Of a stretch of DNA of 64,000 bases, positions 25,983 to 34,963 are shown in pieces; within the stretch, counting starts at the first letter, position 1, and every line of letters begins with the position of its first letter. A program made the position numbers and the translations under genes. The stretch comes from an uncultured Lachnospiraceae bacterium. GTDB taxonomy: Bacteria > Bacillota > Clostridia > Lachnospirales > Lachnospiraceae. A model generated the notes under the pieces. That model made no database searches and was not told where the DNA came from. It was given only the letters and a program-made list of their open reading frames with translations. The stretch is taken from positions 1 through 64,000 of the forward strand of contig CAMWUL010000009.1 in assembly GCA_947177445.1 (NCBI GenBank), read 5' to 3'.

Positions 25983-28900
25983 ATGACAAAATCTTTTTTT
26001 GAAGTATTTCCCACGCTGGATATTAAGGGAAACCTGCATGATAAACTGGAGCAGGCCAAGGTGGAAAGAGTGTCTGTGACAAAGCAGAAGGATCGGCTGA
26101 CAGTGTATCTGTTCAGCACCCGGCTGATTCTGAAGGAGGATATCTGGACGGCGGAAAAAGAGATCCGGCGCCAGCTTTTTTCGAAAGCTGCCCTGACGGT
26201 GAGAATTCTGGAGCGGTTTGAGCTTTCTTCTCAGTACACTCCGGAAAATTTGATGGAGGCTTACGGCGAAAGTATTCTGGCGGAATTGCGGGAATACAGC
26301 CACATAGAATACAATGCATTCCGAACTGCGGAAATTTCTTATCCCGATCCGGAACAGGTGGCGCTTCTCATTGACGATACGGTCTTAAATCACAGTAAGG
26401 AAGCGGAGCTGGTGCGGGTGCTGGAAAAAATACTGGTGGAGCGGTGCGGCCTGAAGGTGGGGATCAAAGTGGCATACCGGGAGGCTTCCGCGGGCAGATT
26501 TGCGGAAGAGGATGCCAGAAAGATCCAGCTGAAGGTAAATGAAATATACAGGCGCATGCATATATCCCGGAACGAGGAAAATGAGGATAAATCGGCGGCT
26601 GAAAAGGGAAGACAGGAAGGCGGCGAAGCGGCTTTGGCTCAGAACGGAGCCGGACAGAGAATGCCCGGGCAGGCGGTTCCCGGTTCGGATAAAAGGGGTG
26701 ACGGCCAGCCGCAGTTTTTGGGAAGTACAAAAAGCTTTTCGGGCAAGGGTGATTTGGGACGGGGAGATACAGGCAGGAGCGGTTTCCGCAAGGGAGAATT
26801 CCGCGGCAGGGGAGAATATTCCCGTGCCCTGAAGCAATCTGATAATCCCGATGTGATCTATGGGCGTGATTTTGAGGAAGATGCCATAGCCATAGAAGAT
26901 ATCATCGGCGAAATGGGAGAGGTGGTTATCCGGGGAAAGATTTTGAAGCTGGATAAAAGAGAGATCCGGAACGAAAAATCGATTCTCATGTTTGACGTGA
27001 CGGATTTTACGGATACCATGACCGTAAAAATATTCGTTCGCAACAATCAGGTGGACGAGCTGACCGGCGGGCTGAAGCCGGGAAGCTTTGTCAAGATCAA
27101 AGGGATGGCCACACTGGACAAATTCGACCATGAACTGACCATTGGCTCATTGGCGGGAATCAAGTCCATATCCAATTTCACCACCACACGTGCGGATACT
27201 GCGCCTGAAAAAAGAGTGGAGCTGCACTGCCATACAAAGATGAGTGATATGGACGGCGTCTCCGAGGCCAGGGACATCGTAAAAAGGGCATATCAGTGGG
27301 GACATCGGGCGATAGCCGTCACGGATCACGGTGTGGTGCAGAGCTTTACGGATGCAAATCACGTGTGGGAGGATTTGTGGAAGGAGGAAAAAAAGAAACG
27401 AAAGGAGGCAGGAGAGGATAATCCGGATAAGCAGGACTTTTTTAAGATTATTTACGGTGTGGAGGCTTATCTGGTGGATGACCTGAAGGAGATTGTCACA
27501 GGGGACAAGGGACAGGGGCTGAATGAGGACTTTGTGGTTTTTGATATAGAAACTACAGGCTTTTCACCTGTGAATGATCATATTATAGAGATCGGAGCAG
27601 TGAAGGTCAGCGGGGGACAGGTGGCAGACCGTTTTTCAACCTTTGTGAATCCCCGGGTGCCAATTCCCTTCGAGATCGAAAAGCTCACCGGAATAAGGGA
27701 TGATATGGTAGTGGAAGCGCCTCTGATCGAGGAGGTGCTGCCTCGCTTTCTGGAATTTTGCAGGGAATGCGTTTTGGTGGCGCACAATGCCAATTTCGAC
27801 ATGAGCTTTATTATGGAAAATGCCAGAAGGCAGGGACTGCCCACCGAGTATACCTATGTGGATACGGTGGGGATTGCACGAGTGCTTTTGCCGGGACAGT
27901 CAAAGCATACGCTGGATGCAGTGGCGAAGACCCTGAACATTTCTCTGGAAAACCATCATCGGGCAGTGGACGACGCGGAATGCACCGCATGGATTTTTGT
28001 GAAATTTATAAAAATGCTGGAGGAGCGGGAGGTAGTGACCCTGTCTCAGGTGAATGAACTGGGAGCCTCCAGCACGGATCTGGTCAAAAAGCTCCCCTCC
28101 TACCATGCGATTATTCTGGCTAAAAACGATTTGGGAAGAGTCAATCTGTACAGGCTGGTATCGGAGTCTCATCTGACTTATTTCAGCAGGCATCCCCGGA
28201 TTCCCAAGAGTCTGGTACAGAAATACCGGGAGGGGTTGATTTTGGGAAGCGCCTGTGAGGCCGGCGAATTGTACCGGGCGCTGCTGGATGGGCAGAGCGA
28301 TATGCAGATCGCGAGGATCGTTCGGTTTTACGACTACCTGGAGATACAGCCCTGCGGAAACAATCAGTTTATGATCGCTTCCGAAAAGATCCGGTCTGTA
28401 AATTCCCTGGAAGACATTCAGAATATCAACCGGCGGATCGTGAAGCTGGGAGAGCAGTTTCACAAGCCGGTGGCGGCCACCTGCGACGTACATTTTCTGG
28501 ATCCGGAGGACGAAATATACCGGCGGATTATCATGGCGGGAAAGGGCTTTGAGGATGCGGACAATCAGGCGCCATTGTTTTTGCACACCACGGAGGAGAT
28601 GCTGGAGGAATTTTCCTACCTGGGAAGTGATAAGGCATATGAGGTGGTGGTAAAAAACACCAATCTGATAGCGGATATGATAGAGACAATCGCGCCTGTG
28701 AGGCCGGATAAATGTCCTCCGGTCATCGAAGACAGCGACAAGACCCTGACGAAGATCTGCTATGACAAGGCTCATGAGATATATGGACCGCAGCTTCCCC
28801 GGATCGTGGAGGCCCGGCTGGAAAAGGAGCTGCATTCCATTATCACCAACGGCTTTGCGGTGATGTATATTATTGCGCAGAAGCTGGTATGGAAGTCCGT

Positions 28901-30659
28901 GGAGGACGGCTACCTGGTGGGATCCCGGGGATCCGTGGGAAGCTCCTTTGTGGCCACAATGGCGGGCATCACCGAGGTCAATCCTCTGAGTCCCCACTAT
29001 TACTGCAGCAAATGCCATTATGTGGATTTTGACAGTCCCGAAGTGAAGGCATACTCCGGCAAGGCCGGCATCGACATGCCGGACAGGCAGTGTCCTCAAT
29101 GCGGAGAAATGCTGCATAAGGAAGGCTTTGACATTCCCTTTGAGACCTTTTTGGGATTTAAGGGCGACAAGGAGCCGGACATCGATTTGAATTTTTCCGG
29201 AGAATATCAGTCCAAGGCCCATAAGTATACGGAGGTGATTTTCGGTGCGGGCCAGACCTTCCGGGCGGGCACCATCGCCACCCTGGCGGACAAGACAGCC
29301 TTTGGCTATGTGAAAAATTACTTTGAGGAAAGAGGAAGACACAAGAGAAACAGTGAGATAGATCGTATTGTGGCGGGCTGTACCGGGGTCAGAAGGAGCA
29401 CAGGCCAGCACCCGGGAGGGATTGTGGTGCTTCCCCTGGGACAGGATATCAATTCCTTTACGCCGGTACAGCATCCGGCCAATGATATGACCACAGATAC
29501 GGTAACCACACATTTTGATTATCATTCTATCGATCACAATCTTCTGAAGCTGGATATTCTGGGACACGATGATCCCACTATGATCCGTATGCTGCAGGAT
29601 CTGACCGGAAGGGATCCCTTGACGATTCCCCTGGACGGCAAGGATGTGATGAGCCTTTTTCAGAATACGGATGCTCTGGGCATCACTCCGGAACAGATCG
29701 GCGGAACGAAGCTGGGAGCGTTGGGCATTCCGGAGTTCGGAACGGATTTTGCCATGCAGATGGTCATTGAGGCGAAGCCCCAGGCTTTTTCGGATCTGGT
29801 GCGCATATCAGGCCTGTCTCATGGTACCAATGTATGGCTGGGAAACGCCCAGGATCTGATTATGAGCGGAACTGCCACCATTTCCACGGCTATTTGCACC
29901 CGTGACGATATCATGACCTACTTGATACAGATGGGGGTGGAATCGGAAAAATCCTTCAAGATCATGGAGGCTGTGAGAAAGGGCATGGTGGCAAAGAAAA
30001 AGTGCGCCCAATGGGATGAGTGGAAGGATGATATGCTGGCGCATAATGTGCCGCCGTGGTATGTGGAATCCTGTCAGAAGATCGAGTATATGTTTCCCAA
30101 GGCTCATGCGGCGGCCTATGTCATGATGGCCTGGCGTATTGCCTATTGTAAGATCCATTATCCCCTTGCCTATTACGGCGCCTTTTTCAGCATCCGGGCA
30201 AAGGCTTTTTCCTATGAGATTATGTGTCAGGGCCAGGCTCATCTGGAAACGGTCATGAGGGACTATAAAAAGAGAATGGATGCGGCGGCCAATAAGGAGC
30301 CGGGTGCGGCGCCCCTTTCCAATAAGGAAGAGCTTGCCTACGGCGATATGAGAATCGTACAGGAAATGTATGCAAGAGGCTTCCAATTTGAACCGATCGA
30401 TATTTTCCGTGCAAAATCCCGGGCTTTTCAGATCGTGGGGGATAAGCTGATGCCTTCACTGAGCAGCATAGACGGTCTGGGGGACAAGGCTGCTGATGCC
30501 ATTGTGGAAGCAGCGAAGGACGGACCATTTTTGTCAAAGGAGGATTTCCGGGAACGGACAAAGGTTTCCAAGACCGTTGTGGATATGATGGCGGCACTGA
30601 ATTTATTAGGAGACCTTCCGGAGTCCAATCAGTTGAGCCTTTTTGATTTTCAGCTGTAG
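25983..30659 (+). CDS. polC: DNA polymerase III alpha subunit, PolC type
   Basis: PolC is the replicative polymerase of low-GC Gram-positives, with a built-in 3'-5' exonuclease. Domains in order are: an N-terminal region (1-195); an OB-fold after residue ~300 (GEVVIRGKILKLDKREIR); a PHP domain opening with VELHCHTKMSDMDG near 412; a DnaQ-like exonuclease inserted in it (DFVVFDIETTGFSPVNDHII near 516, HRAVDDAE near 660); the palm and fingers with a zinc-binding CSKCH...CPQCGEM near 1006-1040 and the catalytic EPDIDLNFSGEYQ near 1059; and the helix-hairpin-helix tail. At 1558 residues it is longer than the usual ~1440, mainly from a glycine- and arginine-rich insert at about 195-285. ATG 25983 closely follows ispG. 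Confidence 0.97.
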   Translation: MTKSFFEVFPTLDIKGNLHDKLEQAKVERVSVTKQKDRLTVYLFSTRLILKEDIWTAEKEIRRQLFSKAALTVRILERFELSSQYTPENLMEAYGESILAELREYSHIEYNAFRTAEISYPDPEQVALLIDDTVLNHSKEAELVRVLEKILVERCGLKVGIKVAYREASAGRFAEEDARKIQLKVNEIYRRMHISRNEENEDKSAAEKGRQEGGEAALAQNGAGQRMPGQAVPGSDKRGDGQPQFLGSTKSFSGKGDLGRGDTGRSGFRKGEFRGRGEYSRALKQSDNPDVIYGRDFEEDAIAIEDIIGEMGEVVIRGKILKLDKREIRNEKSILMFDVTDFTDTMTVKIFVRNNQVDELTGGLKPGSFVKIKGMATLDKFDHELTIGSLAGIKSISNFTTTRADTAPEKRVELHCHTKMSDMDGVSEARDIVKRAYQWGHRAIAVTDHGVVQSFTDANHVWEDLWKEEKKKRKEAGEDNPDKQDFFKIIYGVEAYLVDDLKEIVTGDKGQGLNEDFVVFDIETTGFSPVNDHIIEIGAVKVSGGQVADRFSTFVNPRVPIPFEIEKLTGIRDDMVVEAPLIEEVLPRFLEFCRECVLVAHNANFDMSFIMENARRQGLPTEYTYVDTVGIARVLLPGQSKHTLDAVAKTLNISLENHHRAVDDAECTAWIFVKFIKMLEEREVVTLSQVNELGASSTDLVKKLPSYHAIILAKNDLGRVNLYRLVSESHLTYFSRHPRIPKSLVQKYREGLILGSACEAGELYRALLDGQSDMQIARIVRFYDYLEIQPCGNNQFMIASEKIRSVNSLEDIQNINRRIVKLGEQFHKPVAATCDVHFLDPEDEIYRRIIMAGKGFEDADNQAPLFLHTTEEMLEEFSYLGSDKAYEVVVKNTNLIADMIETIAPVRPDKCPPVIEDSDKTLTKICYDKAHEIYGPQLPRIVEARLEKELHSIITNGFAVMYIIAQKLVWKSVEDGYLVGSRGSVGSSFVATMAGITEVNPLSPHYYCSKCHYVDFDSPEVKAYSGKAGIDMPDRQCPQCGEMLHKEGFDIPFETFLGFKGDKEPDIDLNFSGEYQSKAHKYTEVIFGAGQTFRAGTIATLADKTAFGYVKNYFEERGRHKRNSEIDRIVAGCTGVRRSTGQHPGGIVVLPLGQDINSFTPVQHPANDMTTDTVTTHFDYHSIDHNLLKLDILGHDDPTMIRMLQDLTGRDPLTIPLDGKDVMSLFQNTDALGITPEQIGGTKLGALGIPEFGTDFAMQMVIEAKPQAFSDLVRISGLSHGTNVWLGNAQDLIMSGTATISTAICTRDDIMTYLIQMGVESEKSFKIMEAVRKGMVAKKKCAQWDEWKDDMLAHNVPPWYVESCQKIEYMFPKAHAAAYVMMAWRIAYCKIHYPLAYYGAFFSIRAKAFSYEIMCQGQAHLETVMRDYKKRMDAAANKEPGAAPLSNKEELAYGDMRIVQEMYARGFQFEPIDIFRAKSRAFQIVGDKLMPSLSSIDGLGDKAADAIVEAAKDGPFLSKEDFRERTKVSKTVVDMMAALNLLGDLPESNQLSLFDFQL

Positions 30660-30668
30660 TTTTATGGT

Positions 30669-30730
30669 GGGATGTGAAAAGTGTTCCTGCGCCTGTGATT
30701 TTATGGAGGACCTTTTCACATCCCTTTTCC
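30669..30730 (+). terminator. Long-stem terminator after polC
   Basis: A perfect 13-bp inverted repeat (gggatgtgaaaag at 30669-30681, its complement at 30712-30724) encloses a 30-base loop and is followed by ttttcc. It is the probable end of the ispG-polC transcript. Confidence 0.6.
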
Positions 30731-30748
30731 GTACTTGAACCCATGCAG

Positions 30749-30770
30749 GCATGGTTATTTTCCTCATTGC
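30749..30770 (-). repeat. Copy 3 of the short interspersed repeat
   Basis: Read on the minus strand it is gcaatgaggaaaat followed by aaccatgc, one base different from copy 1. Matching flanks are a CCG-containing left side after a T-run, and TGCAT on the right. It sits immediately beyond the tRNA-Glu terminator. Confidence 0.7.
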
Positions 30771-30780
30771 CCGCGGAAAT

Positions 30781-30819
30781 AAAAAAGCTCTGAATTCCTT
30801 TTACCGGAAATCCAGAACC
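30781..30819 (-). terminator. Intrinsic terminator of tRNA-Glu
   Basis: On the minus strand, ctggatttcc pairs with ggaattcag (one bulge) around ggtaaaa, followed by agctttttta. It lies about 30 bases beyond the tRNA 3' end. Confidence 0.65.
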
Positions 30820-30848
30820 TTTTAGGGTTGGGCTGTTAAAAACAGTCG

Positions 30849-30920
30849 CAGCTGATAGGGGAATCGAACCCCTGTTTCCGCCGTGAGAGGGCGGCGTCTT
30901 GACCGCTTGACCAATCAGCC
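30849..30920 (-). tRNA. tRNA-Glu (anticodon CUC)
   Basis: The 72-nt minus-strand sequence folds as a cloverleaf. The acceptor stem GGCTGAT pairs with ATCAGCT (G1-U72 wobble), the D-arm region is GGTCAAGCGGTCAAGAC, the anticodon stem CCGCC/GGCGG carries loop CTCTCAC, and the T-arm is CAGGGGTTCGATTCCCCTA-like. The loop gives anticodon CTC, reading GAG codons. No CCA is encoded (the discriminator G is followed by CGA), so CCA is added after transcription. It is a lone tRNA gene antisense to its neighbours, with its own promoter and terminator. Confidence 0.93.
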
Positions 30921-30979
30921 ATAGATCAAATGTTGTCCAACATTTTCATTTTTTACCGCTGTATCCGCGGCACTTGTTT

Positions 30980-31008
30980 ATAATAATACATTTCGGGAAA
31001 AAATGCAA
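30980..31008 (-). promoter_or_regulatory. Sigma-A promoter of tRNA-Glu
   Basis: On the minus strand, TTGCAT (complement of 31003-31008) and TATTAT (complement of 30980-30985) are 17 bases apart. The start point would be about 50 bases before the mature tRNA. A small palindrome (aatgttg/caacatt) lies in that leader. Confidence 0.6.
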
Positions 31009-31034
31009 GTGTTTTTTTAAAATTTATAAAAAAC

Positions 31035-31063
31035 TTGCGCCTTCTGATTTTTTGGTGTATAGT
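31035..31063 (+). promoter_or_regulatory. Sigma-A promoter of topA
   Basis: TTGCGC (31035-31040) and TATAGT (31058-31063) are 17 bases apart, leaving an untranslated leader of about 85 nt before the ATG at 31155. Confidence 0.65.
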
Positions 31064-31154
31064 GATTCACGATATGACCGGAGTGAGGCGAGAAAGGGTA
31101 TATCACAGGGAAGAGTATATTATATATGGAAGAAATGGAAAAGGGGAATGTAAT

Positions 31155-33248
31155 ATGGCCAAATATCTGGTGATTGTGGAGTCACCTGCAAAGGTGAAGA
31201 CCATTAAGAAGTTTTTGGGATCGAATTATGAAGTGGCTGCCAGCAACGGGCATGTGCGGGATCTGCCTAAAAGCTCTCTGGGGATTGACGTGGAGCATGA
31301 CTATGAGCCGAAATATATCACGATCCGCGGGAAAGGGGATATTCTCGCAAATCTTCGCCGGGAAGTCAGGAAGGCGGAGAAGGTCTACCTGGCTACCGAC
31401 CCTGACCGGGAAGGGGAGGCGATTTCCTGGCATCTTTTTGCCGCGCTGAAGCTGGAGGACAAAAAGGTCTATCGAATCACTTTTAATGAGATCACCAAGA
31501 ATGCGGTGAAGGAATCTTTGAAGAATGCCCGTGAGATTAATATGAATCTGGTGGATGCCCAGCAGGCGCGCCGGGCTTTGGACCGGGTGGTAGGCTACCG
31601 GATTTCTCCCCTGCTTTGGGCCAAGATTAAGCGCGGCCTCAGCGCGGGACGCGTTCAGTCGGTGGCGCTGCGTATCATCTGTGACCGGGAGGATGAGATT
31701 AATGCCTTTATCCCGGAGGAATATTGGTCTCTGGAGGTATCCCTGAACATTGAGGGAGAAAAAAAGCCCATCAAGGCCAAATACTATGGTACGACAGAGG
31801 AAAAAATATCCATTCACAGCAAAGAACAGGTGGAAGCCGTCATGCAATCGCTGGAAGGGGCGCAGTACAGGGTGGCTGAGGTAAAGCGGGGAGAACGCCT
31901 GAAAAAGCCGCCGCTGCCATTTACCACCTCGACTCTGCAGCAGGAGGCCAGCAAGGCGCTGAACTTTTCCACCCAGAAGACCATGCGCCTTGCCCAGCAG
32001 CTTTATGAGGGCGTTGATATTAAAGGAGAGGGAACAGTAGGCTTGATTACCTATCTGCGTACAGATTCCACCCGGGTCTCCGAGGAGGCTCAGCGTATGG
32101 CGGAGGATTATATCCGGTCACATTACGGGGAGGAATATGTAGCGGAGGCAGGGGCGGAAAAAAAGAGCGGACAGAAGATCCAGGATGCCCATGAGGCGAT
32201 CCGTCCAACGGGACTGGACAGGATGCCGGCTTCTTTGAAGGATGAGCTTCCCAGGGATTTGTTCCGGCTGTATCAGCTGATCTGGAAGCGTTTTTTGGCG
32301 AGCCGCATGAGCGCTGCAAAATATGAGACCACTTCTGTGAAAATTCAGGCCAGAGATCTTCAGAATAAGGATCAGGTGTTTACCCTGTCGGCTTCAAAAT
32401 TGAAGTTTGAGGGATATCGGAGCGTATATATTTCGGAGGAGGATAAGGAGGAGGAAAACACGCTTACGGGAAGGCTTGACCAGGACAGCAGTCTGTCTTT
32501 CGCAGCGTTCGATCCCATCCAGCATTTTACTCAGCCGCCGGCTCACTATACAGAGGCATCCTTGGTCAGGGCCCTGGAGGAGCTGGGGATCGGAAGACCA
32601 AGCACCTATGCACCTACGATCACCACGATTCTGGCCAGGAGGTATGTGACCAAGGAAAATAAAAATATTTACGTGACCGAGCTGGGAGAGGTAGTAAATA
32701 ATATGATGAAGGAAGCGTTCCCTTCGATTGTGGACGTGAACTTTACCGCCAATATGGAAGCCCTGCTGGACGGAGTGGAGGAAGGAAGCGTTAAATGGAA
32801 AACGGTTATCTCCAATTTTTATCCTGATCTGGACGAGGCGGTAAAGCAGGCGGAAAAGGATTTGGCGGAGGTGACCATCGCAGACGAGGTCAGCGACGAG
32901 GTATGTGAGCTGTGCGGAAGACAGATGGTGATAAAGTACGGGCCTCACGGACGGTTTCTGGCATGTCCCGGATTTCCCGAGTGCCGCAACACCAGCCCTT
33001 ATTTTGAAAAGATCGGGGTTGCCTGTCCGAAATGCGGGAAGGATGTGGTGGCCAAGAAAACAAAAAAAGGACGCCGGTATTATGGCTGTATCAATAATCC
33101 GGACTGCGATTTCATGGTTTGGCAGAAGCCTTCCAATGAGAAGTGCCCCAAATGTGGATCCATGCTGCTGGTCAAGGGAAACAAACTGGTATGCTCGGAA
33201 GAACGTTGCGGATATTACGTCATACCGGAATTGCCAGAAAAATCTTAG
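31155..33248 (+). CDS. topA: DNA topoisomerase I
   Basis: This type IA topoisomerase relaxes negative supercoils. It has 697 residues from ATG 31155, where MAKYLVIVESPAKVKTIKKF begins the TOPRIM domain. An upstream frame start at 31035 lies inside the promoter and is rejected. Visible marks are the acidic DPDREGEAI, DQQARRALDRVVGYRISPLLW-like helices and the catalytic tyrosine in GLITYLRTDSTRVS. Three C-terminal four-Cys zinc fingers follow: CELCGR...CPGFPEC, CPKCGKD...CINNPDC and CPKCGS...CSEERC. It lies between the tRNA-Glu gene and codY; in Bacillus topA also precedes codY and the fla/che operon, with a few genes between. Confidence 0.96.
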   Translation: MAKYLVIVESPAKVKTIKKFLGSNYEVAASNGHVRDLPKSSLGIDVEHDYEPKYITIRGKGDILANLRREVRKAEKVYLATDPDREGEAISWHLFAALKLEDKKVYRITFNEITKNAVKESLKNAREINMNLVDAQQARRALDRVVGYRISPLLWAKIKRGLSAGRVQSVALRIICDREDEINAFIPEEYWSLEVSLNIEGEKKPIKAKYYGTTEEKISIHSKEQVEAVMQSLEGAQYRVAEVKRGERLKKPPLPFTTSTLQQEASKALNFSTQKTMRLAQQLYEGVDIKGEGTVGLITYLRTDSTRVSEEAQRMAEDYIRSHYGEEYVAEAGAEKKSGQKIQDAHEAIRPTGLDRMPASLKDELPRDLFRLYQLIWKRFLASRMSAAKYETTSVKIQARDLQNKDQVFTLSASKLKFEGYRSVYISEEDKEEENTLTGRLDQDSSLSFAAFDPIQHFTQPPAHYTEASLVRALEELGIGRPSTYAPTITTILARRYVTKENKNIYVTELGEVVNNMMKEAFPSIVDVNFTANMEALLDGVEEGSVKWKTVISNFYPDLDEAVKQAEKDLAEVTIADEVSDEVCELCGRQMVIKYGPHGRFLACPGFPECRNTSPYFEKIGVACPKCGKDVVAKKTKKGRRYYGCINNPDCDFMVWQKPSNEKCPKCGSMLLVKGNKLVCSEERCGYYVIPELPEKS

Positions 33249-33277
33249 AAAATACTAATAAATTGCCGTTTTGCGCA

Positions 33278-33306
33278 TTGTAATCTGATTTTGTTTGTGC
33301 TATGAT
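33278..33306 (+). promoter_or_regulatory. Sigma-A promoter of codY
   Basis: TTGTAA (33278-33283) and TATGAT (33301-33306) are separated by 17 bases, about 70 bases before the codY start. Confidence 0.65.
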
Positions 33307-33379
33307 ATGTTTGAATAAATATCACAGGAAATTTATATATTCATAGAATGTTGTGGTGCGGCGAAACGGAGGAAAGTGT

Positions 33380-34180
33380 ATGAGTAGTGTACAGCTTCTG
33401 GATAAGACCAGAAAAATTGGCAAGCTTTTGCACAACAATAATTCCAGCAAGGTGGTATTTAATGACATCTGCAAGGTAATGCGCGAGATCCTGAATTCCA
33501 ATGTGCTGGTCATCAGCCGCAAAGGAAAGGTTCTGGGAGTTGGAAAAGCCGACGGAGTGGAAACGATCACGGAGCTGATCGATGAAAATGTGGGCGGCTT
33601 TATCGACGGCTTGCTGAATGAAAGGCTGTTGGGGGTTTTGTCCACCAAGGAAAATGTGAATCTGGAAACGCTTGGCTTTGAGAGCACGGATGTCACAAAA
33701 TTTCAGGCAATCATAACACCTATCGAGATAGCGGGCGAGAGACTGGGAACCTTGTTTATTTACAAGTGTGATGCGCAGTATGATATTGATGACATCATTC
33801 TCTGCGAGTACGGCACCACGGTAGTGGGATTGGAAATGCTGCGTGCCGTCAATGAGGAAAGCGCGGAGGAGAGCCGCAAGGTTGCGGTGGTCAAATCGGC
33901 GATCAGCACACTGTCCTTTTCGGAGATGGAGGCGATTACTCACATTTTTGATGAACTAAACGGCATGGAAGGGATTCTCGTGGCCAGCAAGATTGCAGAC
34001 AGAGTCGGCATTACGCGTTCGGTGATCGTCAATGCTCTGAGGAAGTTCGAAAGCGCCGGCGTCATTGAATCCAGGTCTTCAGGGATGAAGGGAACTTATA
34101 TCAAGGTGCTCAACGATGTGGTGTTTGACGAAATAGAGGAACTGAAGCGTCAGAACAGCCAGCACAGTCAGCACAGATAG
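33380..34180 (+). CDS. codY: GTP- and branched-chain amino acid-sensing repressor CodY
   Basis: The 266-residue protein has the CodY layout: an N-terminal GAF ligand domain (SSVQLLDKTRKIGKLLHNN to about residue 155) and a C-terminal winged helix-turn-helix containing ASKIADRVGITRSVIVNALRK near 205-225. That helix is almost invariant in the family. CodY represses stationary-phase, nutrient-scavenging and motility genes when branched-chain amino acids and GTP are plentiful. ATG 33380 follows ggaggaaag. In Bacillus subtilis codY also sits directly before flgB, and CodY controls the fla/che operon. A CodY-box-like sequence at 34325 suggests the same here. Confidence 0.96.
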   Translation: MSSVQLLDKTRKIGKLLHNNNSSKVVFNDICKVMREILNSNVLVISRKGKVLGVGKADGVETITELIDENVGGFIDGLLNERLLGVLSTKENVNLETLGFESTDVTKFQAIITPIEIAGERLGTLFIYKCDAQYDIDDIILCEYGTTVVGLEMLRAVNEESAEESRKVAVVKSAISTLSFSEMEAITHIFDELNGMEGILVASKIADRVGITRSVIVNALRKFESAGVIESRSSGMKGTYIKVLNDVVFDEIEELKRQNSQHSQHR

Positions 34181-34243
34181 ACACGGCCCGGGCCAAAAAC
34201 CCAGGAAGCGCAAAAGGGAATTTGCGTGGGAATGCAGAGGTAA

Positions 34244-34276
34244 AGGGATTTATCGAACAGGGATAAGTCCCTTTTT
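34244..34276 (+). terminator. Intrinsic terminator of codY
   Basis: The arms agggattta (34244-34252) and taagtccct (34264-34272) pair, with one G-U, and run into ttttt. Confidence 0.8.
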
Positions 34277-34324
34277 ATGCGTTGCAGGATATTTTTTGCC
34301 TGCCTGATTGAGCGGCAGACAGGT

Positions 34325-34361
34325 AGTTTTTAGAAAAAAACACATAATCTATTGTGTTTTT
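34325..34361 (+). promoter_or_regulatory. Candidate operators at the flgB promoter (CodY-box-like site and palindrome)
   Basis: Bases 34325-34339 (agtttttagaaaaaa) match the CodY box AATTTTCWGAAAATT at 11 of 15 positions. Overlapping its end, a palindrome with 9-bp arms (aaaaacaca at 34336-34344, its complement at 34353-34361) covers the -35 region. Both are well placed to repress the fla operon. The CodY assignment is inference from the motif and the neighbouring codY. Confidence 0.4.
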
Positions 34362-34379
34362 GGCGAAAACATTTATAAT
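34352..34379 (+). promoter_or_regulatory. Promoter of the fla/che operon
   Basis: TTGTGT (34352-34357), a 16-base spacer and a perfect TATAAT (34374-34379) form a sigma-A promoter about 58 bases before flgB. No sigma-D (FliA) type box is seen. Confidence 0.75.
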
Positions 34380-34437
34380 GTAATAAGGTGGATTGTAGTA
34401 TCTGCCTTGTTCTTGCATGTTGAGAAGGGAGAGTATA

Positions 34438-34827
34438 ATGTTTCAGTCAAATGTTTTTGATTATGTAAATGTCCTTGATAAAGCGGCCGATGCCAGCTGG
34501 CTTCGGCATGAGGTGATCTCCAACAATCTGTCCAATGTGGACACTCCGGGCTATAAGAGACAGGACGTGTCCTTTGAAGAGACGCTTAAGAGCGCTCTGG
34601 GCAGCGGGTTCTCCAAATCCATGGACGCCAGGGTTGCCGATGCGGTAAAAGAAAATCTTTCGGCCAAGGTATTTACCGACCAATCAGCTTTTTCCTATCG
34701 TCTGGATAAAAACAATGTGGACGTGGACAACGAGAATGTGATGTTTGCCGAGAACCAGCTGAAGTATCAGGGGCTGATCGCTGCCATCCGGCAGGAATTT
34801 TCCAATTTGCAGTTGGTGATGAAGTAA
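34438..34827 (+). CDS. flgB: Flagellar proximal rod protein FlgB
   Basis: The 129-residue rod protein has the flagellar axial motif SNNLSNVDTPGYKRQDVSFE near residues 28-50 and the C-terminal helical end. It is exported by the flagellar type III apparatus and forms the rod just above the MS ring with FlgC and FliE. ATG 34438 follows aagggagag; the ATG at 34417 lies before that site. It is the first gene of the motility operon. Confidence 0.95.
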   Translation: MFQSNVFDYVNVLDKAADASWLRHEVISNNLSNVDTPGYKRQDVSFEETLKSALGSGFSKSMDARVADAVKENLSAKVFTDQSAFSYRLDKNNVDVDNENVMFAENQLKYQGLIAAIRQEFSNLQLVMK

Positions 34828-34963
34828 TCCTGCAGTGCTGTGCGAGACTGGAGCGTTTCGGTGTGCTGAAGGAAAACGCGCCTGTATATGAGAAGGCATG
34901 TGCGCGGATATGGCGCATAGAATGCATATAATAGCATGGAAGCAGCATAGTAAAGAAGAGACA

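Noticed and set aside
27900-29567. 555-codon minus-strand open frame inside polC
   Set aside because: Shadow of polC with no recognisable domain; codon bias of the sense strand keeps it open.
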